Shown: positions 37,088-49,494, counted from the stretch's first letter. The stretch is DNA of 64,000 nucleotides from Polyodon spathula (GCF_017654505.1 NC_054549.1:186001-250000); one strand, 5' to 3'. Translations and numbers: made by a program. The notes: generated by a model from the letters alone, not told the origin.

Positions 37088-37118
37088 TGCTCACACACAC
37101 ACACACACACACACACAC
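37088..37118. repeat. (CA)n microsatellite
   Basis: About 15 CA units beside a poly-T run. No gene role seen. Confidence 0.95.
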
Positions 37119-37949
37119 TTTTTTTTCAGCTCATTCAGCTGCTATCGGTCTCACTTGGCCACATTATGGTTTTCTCGGCAAATGGCGAAAAATAAATACA
37201 TTGTTTTGACTACGGGTTTTTGTTGGTTATTTATGGTGACTGCAACACATTCTTCTTCCATCTTCAAAGCAAGAGCCATGCAGCAGCTCGCACCTGATCC
37301 ATAATGATTTGTGTTGTTTCTATCCACATTTAAAAGGACAGTGGGAATCGCTTTGTTTTTTTGCAGCCAAAGTATGTTCAAGTGCAAAAGATAGTATTGA
37401 ATTCCATACGTTCTATTTTTTAGGCTGAAAAACACAGCTGAAAACCCTATAGTGTGACAAACCCTTTAGTCTGATCCAGGGAAGGACTTTTTAAAAGCTG
37501 GTTTGCAATACAAGGGTGCAGCAGACTCCATACTCACAGAAAGAAAGCACCGAAGCACAGTTACCTGATGCCAATGAGGTGGGAAAGACGATGGACTGAC
37601 ACCACTATTTATCCCAGATCAGTGTCATCACCAGAAGGGGCTGGTCCCCGGTGACTTTAGCATTGACCACTTTGTAACGTAGCCTATTGCAGAGCATACC
37701 CCAAAAGCAGAGGCCTGTCATGCATTGCTGTGAGATGATTACACATTTAATGAAAACATGCCATATTGAGCCAATGACTTTCAACAATATTATAAATTAC
37801 TATGCTGTGATTCATTTTTTAATGGACTGTAGTTTATTAACTATCCATTACTAATTATTTAGTTATAGCTAAGTATTACCTGTGAAAATATTTGCATATA
37901 TGGATTATTTATTTGTAAATATCTGTTTCTTTCAGATCAAATTGGCAAC

Positions 37950-40032
37950 ATGGGAATTGTTATAGGGATCGTTGTTGATGTGGCAGTGACAGCAGCAGCT
38001 GCAGCCATAGAAGCTGCAGCAGCTGCAGCTGCAGAAGCTGCAGCAGTAGCTGCAGAAGCTGCAGCAGCAGCTGCAGAAGCTGCAGCAGCAGCCGCAGAAG
38101 CTGCAGCAACTGCAGCAGCAGAAACTGCAGAAGCTGCAGCAGAAGCAGCTGCAGCAGCAGCAGAAGAAGCAGCTGCAGCAGCAGCAGAAGAAGCAGCAGG
38201 GATAGCAGCAGAAGAAGCAGCAGAAGAAGCAGCTGCAGCAGCAGCAGAAGAAGCAGCAGAAGGTGCCATTGGAAGTGGAGTAGAAACTGGGGAGCAAGTT
38301 TTACGTTCTCTGGCCAAATTTAGTAAAATGATAAAAGAGTTATTTGCAATTGATGCTGTTTTCAAAGTTGCAAAAGAAATTCTACACTGCCTCTGTTATG
38401 ATTCTGGTGCACTTCAAAGATATCAGAGACTGGAAAAATCTCTAGATTTATTATCAAAACTGGAGCACAAGATGGAAGCAATCGTGCAGTGGCTAGAGTT
38501 CCATAAGAATGACACAGTGACACTTGAAGGAATTGATGTCCACTTGGAGTCAGGAATTCTAGCCAGTTTCATGAAACCGCTTTCAACGGTACATTTTCTT
38601 ACTGTTTTATTCTGGTTTGTGAGGCATGTGGCTTTCTATTTAACAATAAGTACAAAAGGTATAACTGCTGTATTGAAATAATATTTGAACTATACAGACA
38701 TCCCTGAATTAAAATAGCTGAATACCACCAACAGCTCAAAGGTACAAGGTACCATATGGAGCAATGGAGCTATCAATTTGTTAGTTTGTTCACTAATTTG
38801 TCAAATCACCCAGCAATTCATCCATTAATTTGTCAATTCATCAAGTCATTTATTAATTTGTCCATTGAGTTATCAACTCATACATACATTTGTCAGTTAA
38901 TCTAATAATTATTTCACTTATTTGTCAATTTATTAATATGAAACCTGAAAATTAACAGATGAACAGGTTAACAGACAAACTACCATATCAACTTCCAACT
39001 GTCAAGCTTGCACAGCGTAAAGGAATATCCGCTAGAAAGTGTCCTGAGGGCATCAGATGATTCGATGGCATTTCCCAAGCACACACACCTTTCACATCCA
39101 GAGCTCGGCAGCTCTCCGAAACCAAGCCACCCTCACACTAACTTAACCCCAACCTTAACCAACCCCAGCCCTAAAACCTAACCAAATCCAACCTGAAACA
39201 ACACTGCTTAAGCCAGTAATATTGCAGTTTACTAGATAGCAGACTCAATTAACAATCCACACTTAGGGGAAGAGCAGTAGCTCAACTAAACACACACACA
39301 ACCAACACCCAGCAAATTTCTTAGTTACTGATTGATCTAAAATACTGTTAACTTTAGGTAAGCAAGTCATTATTAGTTGGCATTTCAAGTTAGTAGACAA
39401 ATGTATTACTTTTGCTAGTTACTGTTGTCAAAAAATTTTGTTTTCATCAGTCTCAAATAATGTTTTAGGATGTTATTTACCTTTTTTCTTATTCCTTGAC
39501 TGTAAAATAAAGTGTTTCAGAATATATATGAAGTGTTGACAAAAACCATTGATGAATTATAGTTTAGCTCAAATATATTGATGGAAAAAGTATGGCTACA
39601 ATGCAACTCAAACCTGAGCACTCTGCTAATCAGCTCACTAATCTATTTAATTGCCAAAAGGTGGCTTTAAGTGCAAGGCTCTAGCAGACCATTTCACGTT
39701 ATCTAATTTGGTTCTTTCAGGCTGTGGGAATGTTACAGACACTCGCAACAGGAGTCAGCAACCAGAACCTGAAGAATGAACCGGTTAAAGACGCACAGCT
39801 TACAAAGTTAAACAGAAGCCTGATTCGTGTTGTGGCAACACTTGAGCCATTGGCCTCATTCAAGGAGGAAAAGAGTAAGAAATTGCCTGTGCTGACATCA
39901 CTTCCAATCAGCATGGAGGAAGTGAAGGAATGGAAGGATGACCTCGGCGGGGAAAAGGATGTCAATATTCAATCTCTTTTAGATCATGTTATGTACCAAT
40001 ATCGTCTCTGTCATCCTATGCTACTTAAATAA
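37950..40032 (+). CDS. unrecognised protein, Ala/Glu helix-repeat N-terminus, two coding exons
   Basis: I do not recognise this gene. Exon A begins at an acceptor (TTTCTTTCAG, 37935); ATG at 37950 starts 213 codons to 38588, where a GT follows. Exon B begins after GGTTCTTTCAG at 39721 and runs in phase for 103 codons to a stop at 40032, giving 316 residues. Residues 1-13 (MGIVIGIVVDVAV) are hydrophobic; about 14-107 are almost wholly Ala with periodic Glu (EAAAAAA, EEAAAAAA), which should form one long helix; the remainder (SLAKFSKMIKELFAIDAVFK, LQRYQRLEKSLDLLSKLEHK) is ordinary amphipathic helix ending CHPMLLK. The non-repetitive part has normal codon use and no lesions. An ATTAAA lies about 40 bases after the stop. 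Readthrough of the intron would give a different, hydrophobic tail ending at 38681. No function is proposed. Confidence 0.65.
38770..38935 (+). repeat. degenerate ATTTGTCAATTCATCA-type repeat in the orphan-gene intron
   Basis: AATTTGTCAATTCATCAAG-like words recur about eight times with drift. No other signal. Confidence 0.6.
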
Positions 40033-40034
40033 GC

Positions 40035-41205
40035 ATTATTTAGCAGTGCAACACAACAGCATGATTTTTTTATTAAATGCCTACATTTCTGTACCATGGC
40101 TATGGCTGTGGCCATAGCTGAAAGTGTCATATTCGCTTTATGTTGCAATTTTTCATTAATAGTACCACCACTTTACTCTTGATTAAGAGTCTTCTACTAA
40201 GTTCCTAACACATGGGAACAAGTAATACACACACAACTTTACTTAACCGTTAAAGAGCCACTATCACTGTTCCTAGAAAATGTTGTTCTATTGCCAATGT
40301 GTTGGTATGACTTCAGAAGTAAAGCATGTTAATTTTTTTTTCCTTTCCCTGTTAAAATTCTGACCATTTCTAACACCGTAAAGTTTAATCTCTACCACAA
40401 AGAGGGCAGCTCCATAAAAATAGAATGGCCAAACGGTAGATGAGGACATGGCATGTGCTCACTGCAGGGAAAGCCATATAAACTGCAAGGAGTTTTAATT
40501 CAGGAAGGGAAAGCTCCAAATGTTAATCACGTCAATCTGTGGAACTGATCAAAATAACGATGAAATAATCAACACACAGCAAGTTGGCCTCTTTAAAATA
40601 ACTAGCCTACAGGAGGCACTCTCACAGCCCCTGTCAAGTGCAATTCTAATGGGTGTGCTTCTAACTTGTCCTCTGAGTCTGTGTCAAATACAGGAACTAT
40701 GTCATCTAGAGGCACTCACAGACACAAAGTGATGTGTATCTTCACTGGTATTCTGTTGATAACGGACTTGTACATTCAACACTCATCTCTTGCTCATTGC
40801 CGTCAGCCATATTTTTAAGCTAACAGTTGATGCTTGCATGTGTCCTCCTTCTTAATATTGACAGAGAAGGACCTTGCATTTTTCAAATGTGCATTTTGCC
40901 TACAGTTGTGTTCACAAACCTTTGATTTGCCCTCATGCCCTTTTATTTGTGTCTGTTTTTGCTTAATAAAAGTCTTTTGTTTAACTACAACCTGTCACTG
41001 ACCACTGCTGTCGTTCTGTCACAATGACACATTTTCAATATTTATTTACCAAGTCAATGTTTTTACCATGTTTTAGCCCAATAAAGCTCCACAGTTTTGT
41101 AAATTATGACCCACACTTCCCTTTAGAAATGTAGTCATTTTTGACATTTTCTCTGGAGCCTTTTTATGGGGTCAGAAATCAGTGAAGTTCATAGACTTTT
41201 ACTAA
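40035..41205. other. 3' flank of orphan gene; no further gene
   Basis: An ATTAAA near 40072 could serve as poly(A) signal. 40870-41030 (GCTTAATAAAAGTCTTTTG, then CTGTCAC) matches the 3' end of the dispersed repeat class also seen at 3.5 and 43.5 kb. Confidence 0.45.
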
Positions 41206-41207
41206 AG

Positions 41208-41938
41208 GTGGTTGTAGCAGGGAGATATCTGTGCTGACTCTGCTGGCACGTTCACAGGGCTGCAGGAAGAGGGCGGCAGTCGCCCAACAACCGCCTGTGA
41301 GTCATAGCAGTGACATGGGGAGGTGGGAAAGTGGGTGTGTGGACTTTCCCCCTCTCTGAATGGCTGAGAGGCGAGTCTTGGGAGATTGTTGGTCCTTTAA
41401 AATAACGCTCTGCTGTTTCCTCAGGTCTGCCCTTATAGACGCGCTGACAGTGTGGAAACGCTTGTTGCGGACGGAGAACCAACCGGGAGAGAAAAAGACA
41501 CGAAAGTGTCACAGCGAGACAGTGAGGGCGGGGAACCCTTGGGCAGACCCCTTAAAAATATAACAGAGCAGGCTAGGTAGCCGGCAGCGTAGGACGGAGA
41601 TCCGGGTCGCACGGGCAGCGGCGACCGGGATATTGCTGCAGAGTTCAGCACCTTTTATTTGTAGTTTTGTTATTGTGTTATTTTGTCCCTTGTTATTTTT
41701 GCCTTCTGTTTTCATTATTATTTCTTTAAGCACTTGCAAGGGTGCCGGTATTGTGTACCATCGCTTGGTATGCCTGTGGTTCTGTTTACCATTGTTGGTA
41801 AATCAGACCACAGACCCACAGCGCCATCTGCGGGTAAACTTAAAAATAGCACCCTGAAAATAAAACTGGGCACCTGTGCGGTGTTGCCAAATCCACCTGT
41901 CTGTCTCCTGTGTCAGTGAATTACCCACCACCCTTCCA
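41208..41938 (+). repeat. dispersed element related to the 16.6 and 52.87 kb repeats
   Basis: Starts GTTGTAGCAGGGAGATATCT; the block CATAGCAGTGACATGGGGAG has a close counterpart at 52.96 kb. Ends with CTGAAAATAAAACTGGGC and CCCTTCCACAGTGGTG. No protein motif. Class not determined. Confidence 0.5.
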
Positions 41939-41939
41939 C

Positions 41940-43245
41940 AGTGGTGTATCAGAATATATTAATAACTGAGCACCTGTGATCACAACCATAAGGATATTCA
42001 TTGCTACAGCCTGCAGTTTACTCTTTATGACGTTTTTCAAACTGGTTCTGTAATATGCGGATCTACCCTAGCAATGATTGTTCTTAGTTTCTTAACAGAA
42101 TGATGGTTTCAGTGCCCTATTATAGCAATCTTTAAGTCAAGTGCATGCAGTTCTATATTTCTAAAAACAAATAAATAAGAAACACACCTGACTCTTGTGG
42201 TGCAGACTCAGATATCTGCAAAGTAAGGTGTCAAGTACTAAATTACAGCTGTTATTTGGAATTTAATTACTATTCATTCATGTGGCTAATAACTTAAGCC
42301 ACTGGTTGCAATTAACAAAATACAATGCATTACATAAACTGCAACATTGTTAGTTACAGAATGTGATAACTTACATAGTACAATATTATGTTAAAGATAC
42401 AAAGAGTTGATAAAACATCAGGGGGGTTCATTATTTAGGTCTGATTTTGATTATACATATAGTATTTAAATATTTGAGGAAAATTTTAATCTGAAAAATA
42501 ATTGGATTTAACACAGAGCAATAACCTGTAGGGGGAGCACTCAGGTCTATAGTTATGCATTGTCAGTCCCTCAACTGGGCCATTTAAATTTGATTCACAA
42601 ACATGCTGCTCACATTGAAAGTGAAATATGACATTTTTCATTAATTATATGGCTTATGTGGGCATTTATAGCCTGAAAAATCACACTACCAGCTAATTTG
42701 TGGAAAACGCTTTTAATATAAGGTCAGTATCAACATGGATGCCCCTCCTACAGGCTGTGCGTTTAGTATAAGGTCAGTATCATATTTAGTAACAAAACTA
42801 TGCTAAACTTTACTATTAAAGAATAGCATAGTTTCAAAAGCGGCATATATTACTGCAAGGAATACAACTGTCACGTTTACGAAGAATATGGCATTTATGT
42901 TAATGTATTGTATGCAAACAACATGAGAGATTTTTTTTTAATTCCCAACCAGAGTACACGACACAATTGCTTTCTAAAACTAAATTTCGTCTGGCTACTT
43001 GTGGTTAATTTTCTTCACCCTATCCTAATTTAAAAACCACAACCCTAAACCTAGAACCTTTATTTAAAATAAACATAATTGTTTGTGTAACAATAAATGT
43101 TAATGCTTAAGACAAGCACACACAACGATGTACTGAAGATGCTATTTTTTTTTTAACTGGCAGAGGCAGGCCTGTGTTTTGCCACGTCCAAACTGTAAGT
43201 TACAGCTATACTAATACTAAAATGTAAAAATACGACCTTGTCATG
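41940..43245. other. no supported gene
   Basis: AT-rich DNA. A short local duplication (TATAAGGTCAGTATCA at about 42717 and 42766) is the only structure I see. Confidence 0.5.
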
Positions 43246-43249
43246 TGTA

Positions 43250-43605
43250 ATACGGCAGGAAAGGGGTTACATTTTCCCTGCCCAAAAACACGGCCAAAGG
43301 CACATTTGGTTGTTTTGTTGGTTCATTGTTTTATTGTTAATTATCCCCTGCATCCTCTTGTGAGGGTTTTATGACAGGTAGTCAACTTAGCTGTCCTGCC
43401 TTGTAGTCAGGGACCTGTTAATGTGTAGTCAGAGCTCCAAAACAGAGCACGGTGTTTATTTTGTGTTTGTTTATTTTTCCTTGGTATGTCATTAAAAATC
43501 ATGTGTTAACGTGGCTTAAAATTCCATTTCTGTGACTGGGTCTACGTTTTTAAAGGGGCAACGAACAGTGTGAGTTGCAGCACAGTTACATATGGGTTTA
43601 GAAGT
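43250..43605 (+). repeat. dispersed repeat, copy 2 (sense, internally deleted)
   Basis: GGCAGGAAAGGGGTTACATT through AAAGGGGCAACGAACAGTGT parallels 3265-3748, but the central CACCTGGCTATCACTGTAAA and TATTTAAAG block is missing. Confidence 0.6.
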
Positions 43606-43614
43606 GGGATAGAA

Positions 43615-43870
43615 CAATAACAGGCGACTGTACTTCAATTCTTCTACATCCAGGCACACACTTACCCAGACGGGCTCTTTACACTGCAACCCTGATCAGA
43701 CTGGCTGCTCTCTTTAAATACCCTGCGCCTGGCTCTAATTTACAATGATAGCCAGGTGCAGGGGATAATTAACAATAAAACAATAAACCAATTAAACAAA
43801 CAAATGTGCCTGTGACCTTGTTTTGGGGCAGGGATGTTCTTAACACAAGGCTTGATAAGATCCTATCATA
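43615..43870 (-). repeat. dispersed repeat, copy 3 (antisense, 5' half)
   Basis: On the minus strand it reads ATTATCCCCTGCACCTGGCT, then GGGTATTTAAAGAGAGCAGC, matching the 5' half of 3265-3748. With copy 2 it forms a head-to-head arrangement. Confidence 0.6.
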
Positions 43871-44144
43871 ACTGTAATGAACATATAATAAAACTAGAAC
43901 CTTGATAACAACAAAACTGTTAAAAAAAAAAAAAATGTCTCAGAGTTCTCATGTGGTTGAGATTTTATAGCCTCGCTTCACTGGACCATCCTTTGAATTT
44001 GACCCTAGTTTCATCTACAGCTTGTTGCTTTGTTGGGGAGTAATGCTTCTGGAAATTGCTTTTTAGTTTTTCAATGAATGGTCTAATTTTGTAAAGCTTG
44101 TCATGGTTTATGTCATTTCTCTCAGACATGACTGAATTATCATT

Positions 44145-44145
44145 C

Positions 44146-44208
<63 letters not shown>
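44145..44208. repeat. (GT)n microsatellite
   Basis: About 31 uninterrupted GT units. A poly-A run lies at 44677-44706. The remaining 43.9-45.05 kb shows no gene. Confidence 0.98.
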
Positions 44209-44210
<2 letters not shown>

Positions 44211-44674
44211 GCCAGCTAAGGCTGTTTACTGACAGAAGTGATGAAGTGTAGTGACTCAGCTCAGGGTGGGATGAATAACAGTCATGGTAGGAAGGAGTTT
44301 TTTTCCACTGCCATGAGTATGTTGATGGCAGTGAACACCTACAGAAGAATATACCCACACAAAAGCAAACGTGATGGGTATCATTTGTTACTACTGATTC
44401 CAAAATATTGCATTTATAATGCAGTACTAAGATTTTTTTTGTAAGGGCATTATGGTATAAAATCATTTGATGGAAGATTAAAGTTTGCATAAAAAATGCA
44501 GTGGAACAAAAATGCTGAAAATAAGAAACCAAAATACATTTTGCGATATACAGTAAAAATACCCAGCATTTACAGTGTACTCTAATGAAACCATTTACTG
44601 TAACACTACTAAATTGTTATAATTTCAGAAATGTTCTAACTGTCTTACTCCAGACATTATTTCACACATGAAAC

Positions 44675-44705
<31 letters not shown>

Positions 44706-45074
44706 CTGTGGAAAAAACTACCCTATAATATTGATTTGACGATGTTGCATGAAGACTAGAAAACACACGTTCTGAAAAATTTCACTGACTGCTTCTGTCT
44801 GTGGCGTCTTTTATTTAGTGAGATTCAAATTTTGTCCACTAGAGGGCAACCCAAATAAATACTAAACGCAGTGGTTTTAATAAAAAAAAAAAAAAACACG
44901 ACACATTCACAGGAAAAAATTAAGAATCTGTGGTTCCATAGTGTACCCACTTAGACGCAAAGTTAAATATGGTCCTATGCTTAAAACAGCACAGCTTTTG
45001 TCCCATAATTTTAAATGAAAAAATCCAAAGATAATTGCATTTGAACTTACTTTTCCACTGTCAAACTGTCACTG

Positions 45075-46190
45075 CATTTTGTTGATGAAGAGGGATGGAG
45101 GGATGTGTGGTGGAGGTGATGAGATGAAGAGGGATGTGTGGTGGAGGTGAGGAGGAAAGAGATGTGGCGGAGGTGAGGAGATGAAGAGGGATGGAGGGAT
45201 GTGTGGTGGAGGTGAGGAGGGAAGGTATGGTGGATGTGAGAAGGGAGTAGGTGTGGTGGAGGTGAGGAGATGAAGAGGTGTGGTGGCGGTGAGGACACGA
45301 AGAGGTGTGGTGGAGGTGAGGACATGTGGAGGTGTGATGGAGGTGAGGAAGTGTGGTGGAGGGGAGTAGGGAGGAGGTGTGGAGGAGGTGAGGAGTGATG
45401 GGTGTGGAGGTGTGGTTTAGGTGAGGAGGTGAGAATGTGTGGTGGAGGGGAGGAGGGGTGGAGGGTTGTGTTGTGGAGGTGTTGTGTTGTGTGAGGAGGG
45501 AGGGAGGAAGTATGGAGATGTGAAGGAGGTGAGGAGGTGTGGTGGAGATGAGGTGAGGAGGTGTGGAGAAGGCAGGAGGTGTGGAGATGTGGTGGTGAGG
45601 AGGTGAGGAGGGAGGGAGTTGTGGTGGAGGTGAAGAGGGAGGAGGTGTGGTGGTGTGGTGGTGAGGAGGTGAGGGAGGTGTGGGAGGAGGTGTGGTGGAG
45701 GTGAGGATGGAGGAGGTGTGGTGGGGAGGAAGGTGGAGGTGTGGTGGTGTGGTGGTGAGGAGGTGAGGGAGGAGGTGTGGTGGAGGTGAAGATTGAGGAG
45801 GTGTGGTGGTGATGTGGTGAGAAGAGAGGAGGTGTGGTGGTGAGGAAGTGAGGGAGGGGTTGTGGTGGAGAGGAGGGAGGTGTGGAGGTGAGGAGGTGAG
45901 AGAGGTGAGGGAGGAGGTGTGGTGAAGGTGAGTAGGGAGGATGTGTGGTGGAGTGGTAAGGTAAGAGGAGGTCTGGAGGTGTGGTGGGGAGGAAGTAAGG
46001 GAGGATTTGTGAAGGTGTGATGGCAGTGAGGGGGAGAGGGTTGTGTGGTGGAGGGAAGGAGGGGAGGAGGTATGGTGGAAGAGAGGTGATGAGGTGTGGT
46101 GGTGTGGTGGAGGGGAGGCGGGAGGAGGTGTGGTAGTATAATAGAGGGGAGGAGGAATGCAGGGTTGTGTAGTAGAGGAGGTTAGGTGAG
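45075..46190. repeat. GAGGTGTGGTGGAGGTGAGG-type minisatellite
   Basis: Degenerate units of roughly 20-25 bases built from GGTGTGGTGGAGGTGAGGA, with drift, over 1.1 kb. It keeps long Pro/His/Ser frames open on the minus strand, but those are composition artefacts. Its right edge coincides with the last recognisable DISP3 exon. Confidence 0.95.
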
Positions 46191-47617
46191 ATTTCCATGA
46201 AGATCTGTTTCCAGTGCTTGCAGGTCTGGAAGCCACGCTGGAGAGAAGAGATTTGTGGGAGTAGGTCCAGCTACTGCTGGAGGAAGCTTTCCCATTGGAG
46301 GTAGTCAGAGTGGGTCTGGAAGGAAGACTTCCACCCGTATGTGGTCTGAGTGAGACAGGAGTCTGGTTACAATGAGCACAAATGCACAATGGAGCAGAGA
46401 CAGGAGGATAGGATAAGCCAATCACAAAGTCCACCCTAAGACCATGTAGACCCTGCCAGCACACACAGTTCAGTCCCCACTCCCCAGTACTCACAGACTC
46501 GAATGCCATGGTCCTGATTATTCAAGTCCTGCTGATGATGATTCAAGTATATTTCCAAGTTCTGATGACAGAATTCCATAGCAACATCCTGGTAGTTAAA
46601 GACCCTGGGGATACAAGTCTGTCCAATCCCTGATAGTTACATTTCAAGTATAAATACCTAGGACCACACAAACCCTCACCTGGTGTCTTGCAGCTCCGTT
46701 GGTGCAACATAGAAGCTGAAGTCTGCACTCCAGCCCTGCCGGGGGTCGCAGGTCCCAGAGGTAATCATCCACTTGTGGGGGCAGCTGTACCCAGGCAGCC
46801 CCACACTGGACACACACTGTCAGCCTCTTTGTGAAGCCACTGTGAGGTGCCCGGTATGCCTCAACAACATGGTTAAAACAGGACTACCTTTTATCTCGTC
46901 TCAAAGCACTGCCTGAAAAGACACGACTGAATGTGAAGCTGCTGACACGGGGCGCTTCAACTGAACATGTCACTCGCCTGGAAAGAAGGAACCTCCCCTT
47001 TTCCTGAGGTCAGGGGTTTCCATGGCAACAGCACACTGGTGTTGAGGGAAAATCTGTAAACTGAGGGGCTTGCATTGGCATCCAACTTGGAGACGTCCAC
47101 AGTGAGAAGAGGATCTGGGGAAACATACAACCCTGAAAACTTACTGTAATCATACAGACATGCAGAGTGTGCATGGCAATGCAGATTGATAACAAGGAGC
47201 TGTGCCCAGTAAAGGGAGGGCCTGGGGGCTGAAAATACATGGGCTTTAACATAACATATACATGAGCAGCCTTTCAGTCCTCCAGAACGCTGACCCCAGG
47301 AGGGACAGGCCTGCTCTGGTTCCTCTTCTTGTCCGAGGGACAGGTGCGGATGTTGTCATGAAGGGGGTGGGGCTTCTGCTGGAACAGCCCTGCCAGGGAT
47401 CAAAGGTGATGGGTCAGCGAGACAGAATAACCCCTGAAACAGGGAAGCCAAGGTTCATTTCTCACAACAATCCCTGTGCTACACTGAAGACCTGGATTTC
47501 ATTTCAATTAAAGATAAGTCTGGATGTTGGTGTCAGGGATGAACAGCAGAGGAGCTCAGCTCGTAGGACAGAGATGAGTGGAGAGTCCAGCCAAAACCAG
47601 CAAGATTGCTCCGTACA

Positions 47618-48345
47618 TACCTGGGGAGAGACAGAGAGAGAGGGGAATCACTCATGCACCTGGGGAGAGGCAGAGAGAGAGGGGAATCACTCACGCACCT
47701 GGGGAGAGACAAAGAGAGAGGGAGTCTCTCACACACCTGGGGAGAGACAGAGAGAGAGATAGGGGGGAGTCACTCACACAACTGGGGAGAGACAGAGAGA
47801 GAGGGAGTCTCTCACACACCTGGGTAGAGACAGAGAGAGAGAGATAGGGGGGAGTCACTCACACACCTGGGGAGAGACAGAGAGAGAGGGAAGTCACTCA
47901 CACACCTGGGGAGAGGCAGAGAGAGAGAAAGCGGAGTCACTCACACACCTGGGGAAAGGCAGAGAGAGAGCGGAGTCACTCACACACCTGGGGAGAGACA
48001 GAGAGAGCGCGGAGTCAATCACACACCTGGGGAGAGGCAGAGAGAGAGAGCGCAGTCACTCACACACCTGGAGAGAGACAGAGAGGGGGGGGGGGGGGGG
48101 GTCACTCACACACCTGGGGAGACACAGAGAGAGAGGAGAATCACTCACAAACCTGGGGAGAGACAGAGAGAGGGGAGAGTCACTCACACACCTGGGGAGA
48201 GGCAGAGAGAGAGAGGGGGGAGTCTCTCACACACCTGGGGAGAGGCAGAGAGAGAGATAGGGGAATCACTCACACACCTGGGGAGAGGCAGAGAGAGAGG
48301 GGGAGTCTCTCACACACCTGGCAAGAGGCAGAGGGGGGGGGGGGG
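47618..48345. repeat. CACACACCTGGGGAGAGACAGAGAGAG minisatellite
   Basis: About 18 copies of a 35-42-bp unit, TCACTCACACACCTGGGGAG followed by AGACAGAGAGAGAGGGGAG-like sequence with variable GA and G runs (a 20-G run near 48080). It lies inside a DISP3 pseudogene intron. Predicted Glu/Arg-rich frames across it are artefacts. Confidence 0.95.
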
Positions 48346-49494
48346 AGACCATGAGAGGAACACTGACTAGGTTTGGGATGCACACTTACCCACAATGACA
48401 GGAAGAGCCACCCAGCGCTGCAGCGCCCCCAGTATGTGGGAGCTGATGAAACCTAGACTGTGCTGCTCCAACTGGGATGGGACATTTTCCAAAACCACGG
48501 AGTGAAGCAGAATATCCTCTGCAACACCTGGAGGGTGGGAAGAACAGTCTGTTACAGAACACAAAACACGGGGCAGTGCACCTGGCTCCTCCTCCACACA
48601 CAGCAGGGGTGTCATCATCCAGGTAGGGCAGATGGGCGTGGTCTTGCGGGTGCTGGGGAGGGCTATTCTGCATGTGGCCATTGTCGTGCATTGAAGGGTG
48701 AAGGTTGATTGGTGGCTGAGACCTCACCTGAACCTGGGACAGGCACAGCTTCTTCCTCACGCACTGGGCAGGGCAGCTGAGAGAAAGGAAGCACAGTCAC
48801 TAACTTGCCATTGATAGGCACCCCAAACACAAGCATGACAGGCACCCCAAACACCCAGGCATTGACAGGCACCACAGAAACAGACATTTCTGAATCCCTT
48901 GGCTATTACCTGTCAGTGGCTCTGTCCTGTAGAAATATGTTGACATGAATGAATAAATACAAAATGGTCAGTTTTGCTAAGTAAAATGAGGTCAGATATC
49001 ACTGCTGTTAAGTGTAAATGATTCTGAGGCAACACCATATATCTAACCCTGTAGAACAGTACACAGCAATGCTGCTTCTTGTGTTGAGTGGATTGTCCAA
49101 TGCTGTCAGAAATTCATCCACAACTCCAAACAGCCAAAGAGCAGGGTGCTGTCCACTTCCTGTTAACGAGCCTTCACTCCCTTCTGACAAGCTTGTTACC
49201 AGGGCTGCGGAACACTCACAGACACATAGAGACACACTTACCCATACATCCTCTCACAAACTCGTAAACACACAGTCCTTCACTCTCACACACACAAACA
49301 CTCACACAGAGTCCCTCACTGTCCTACCGTGCTGGCATGCACTCTCCAGGGGCTCCACACAATGGCTCCACACATACAGTGCTGCCGGCATCATGAACAG
49401 AACAGAGATCCAGCAATAGCTCACAATGAGGGACATGAAGAGGCCAAAATCATGGACCGCAGGGATCTCAGAGGGAGTGAGAACCATATTACTG

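Noticed and set aside
37932..38365. Antisense Cys/Phe and Ala/Ser frames across the orphan gene
   Set aside because: Mirror of the self-complementary GCAGCTGCAG repeat; the sense strand has splice sites and a second exon.
45047..46509. Long minus-strand Pro/His/Ser-rich frames up to 482 codons
   Set aside because: Produced by a stop-poor purine minisatellite; only the first part overlaps true DISP3 exon sequence.
47533..47847. Glu/Arg/Gly repeat proteins in the GA-rich array
   Set aside because: Open only because of the simple repeat; overlapping frames on both strands give equivalent patterns.
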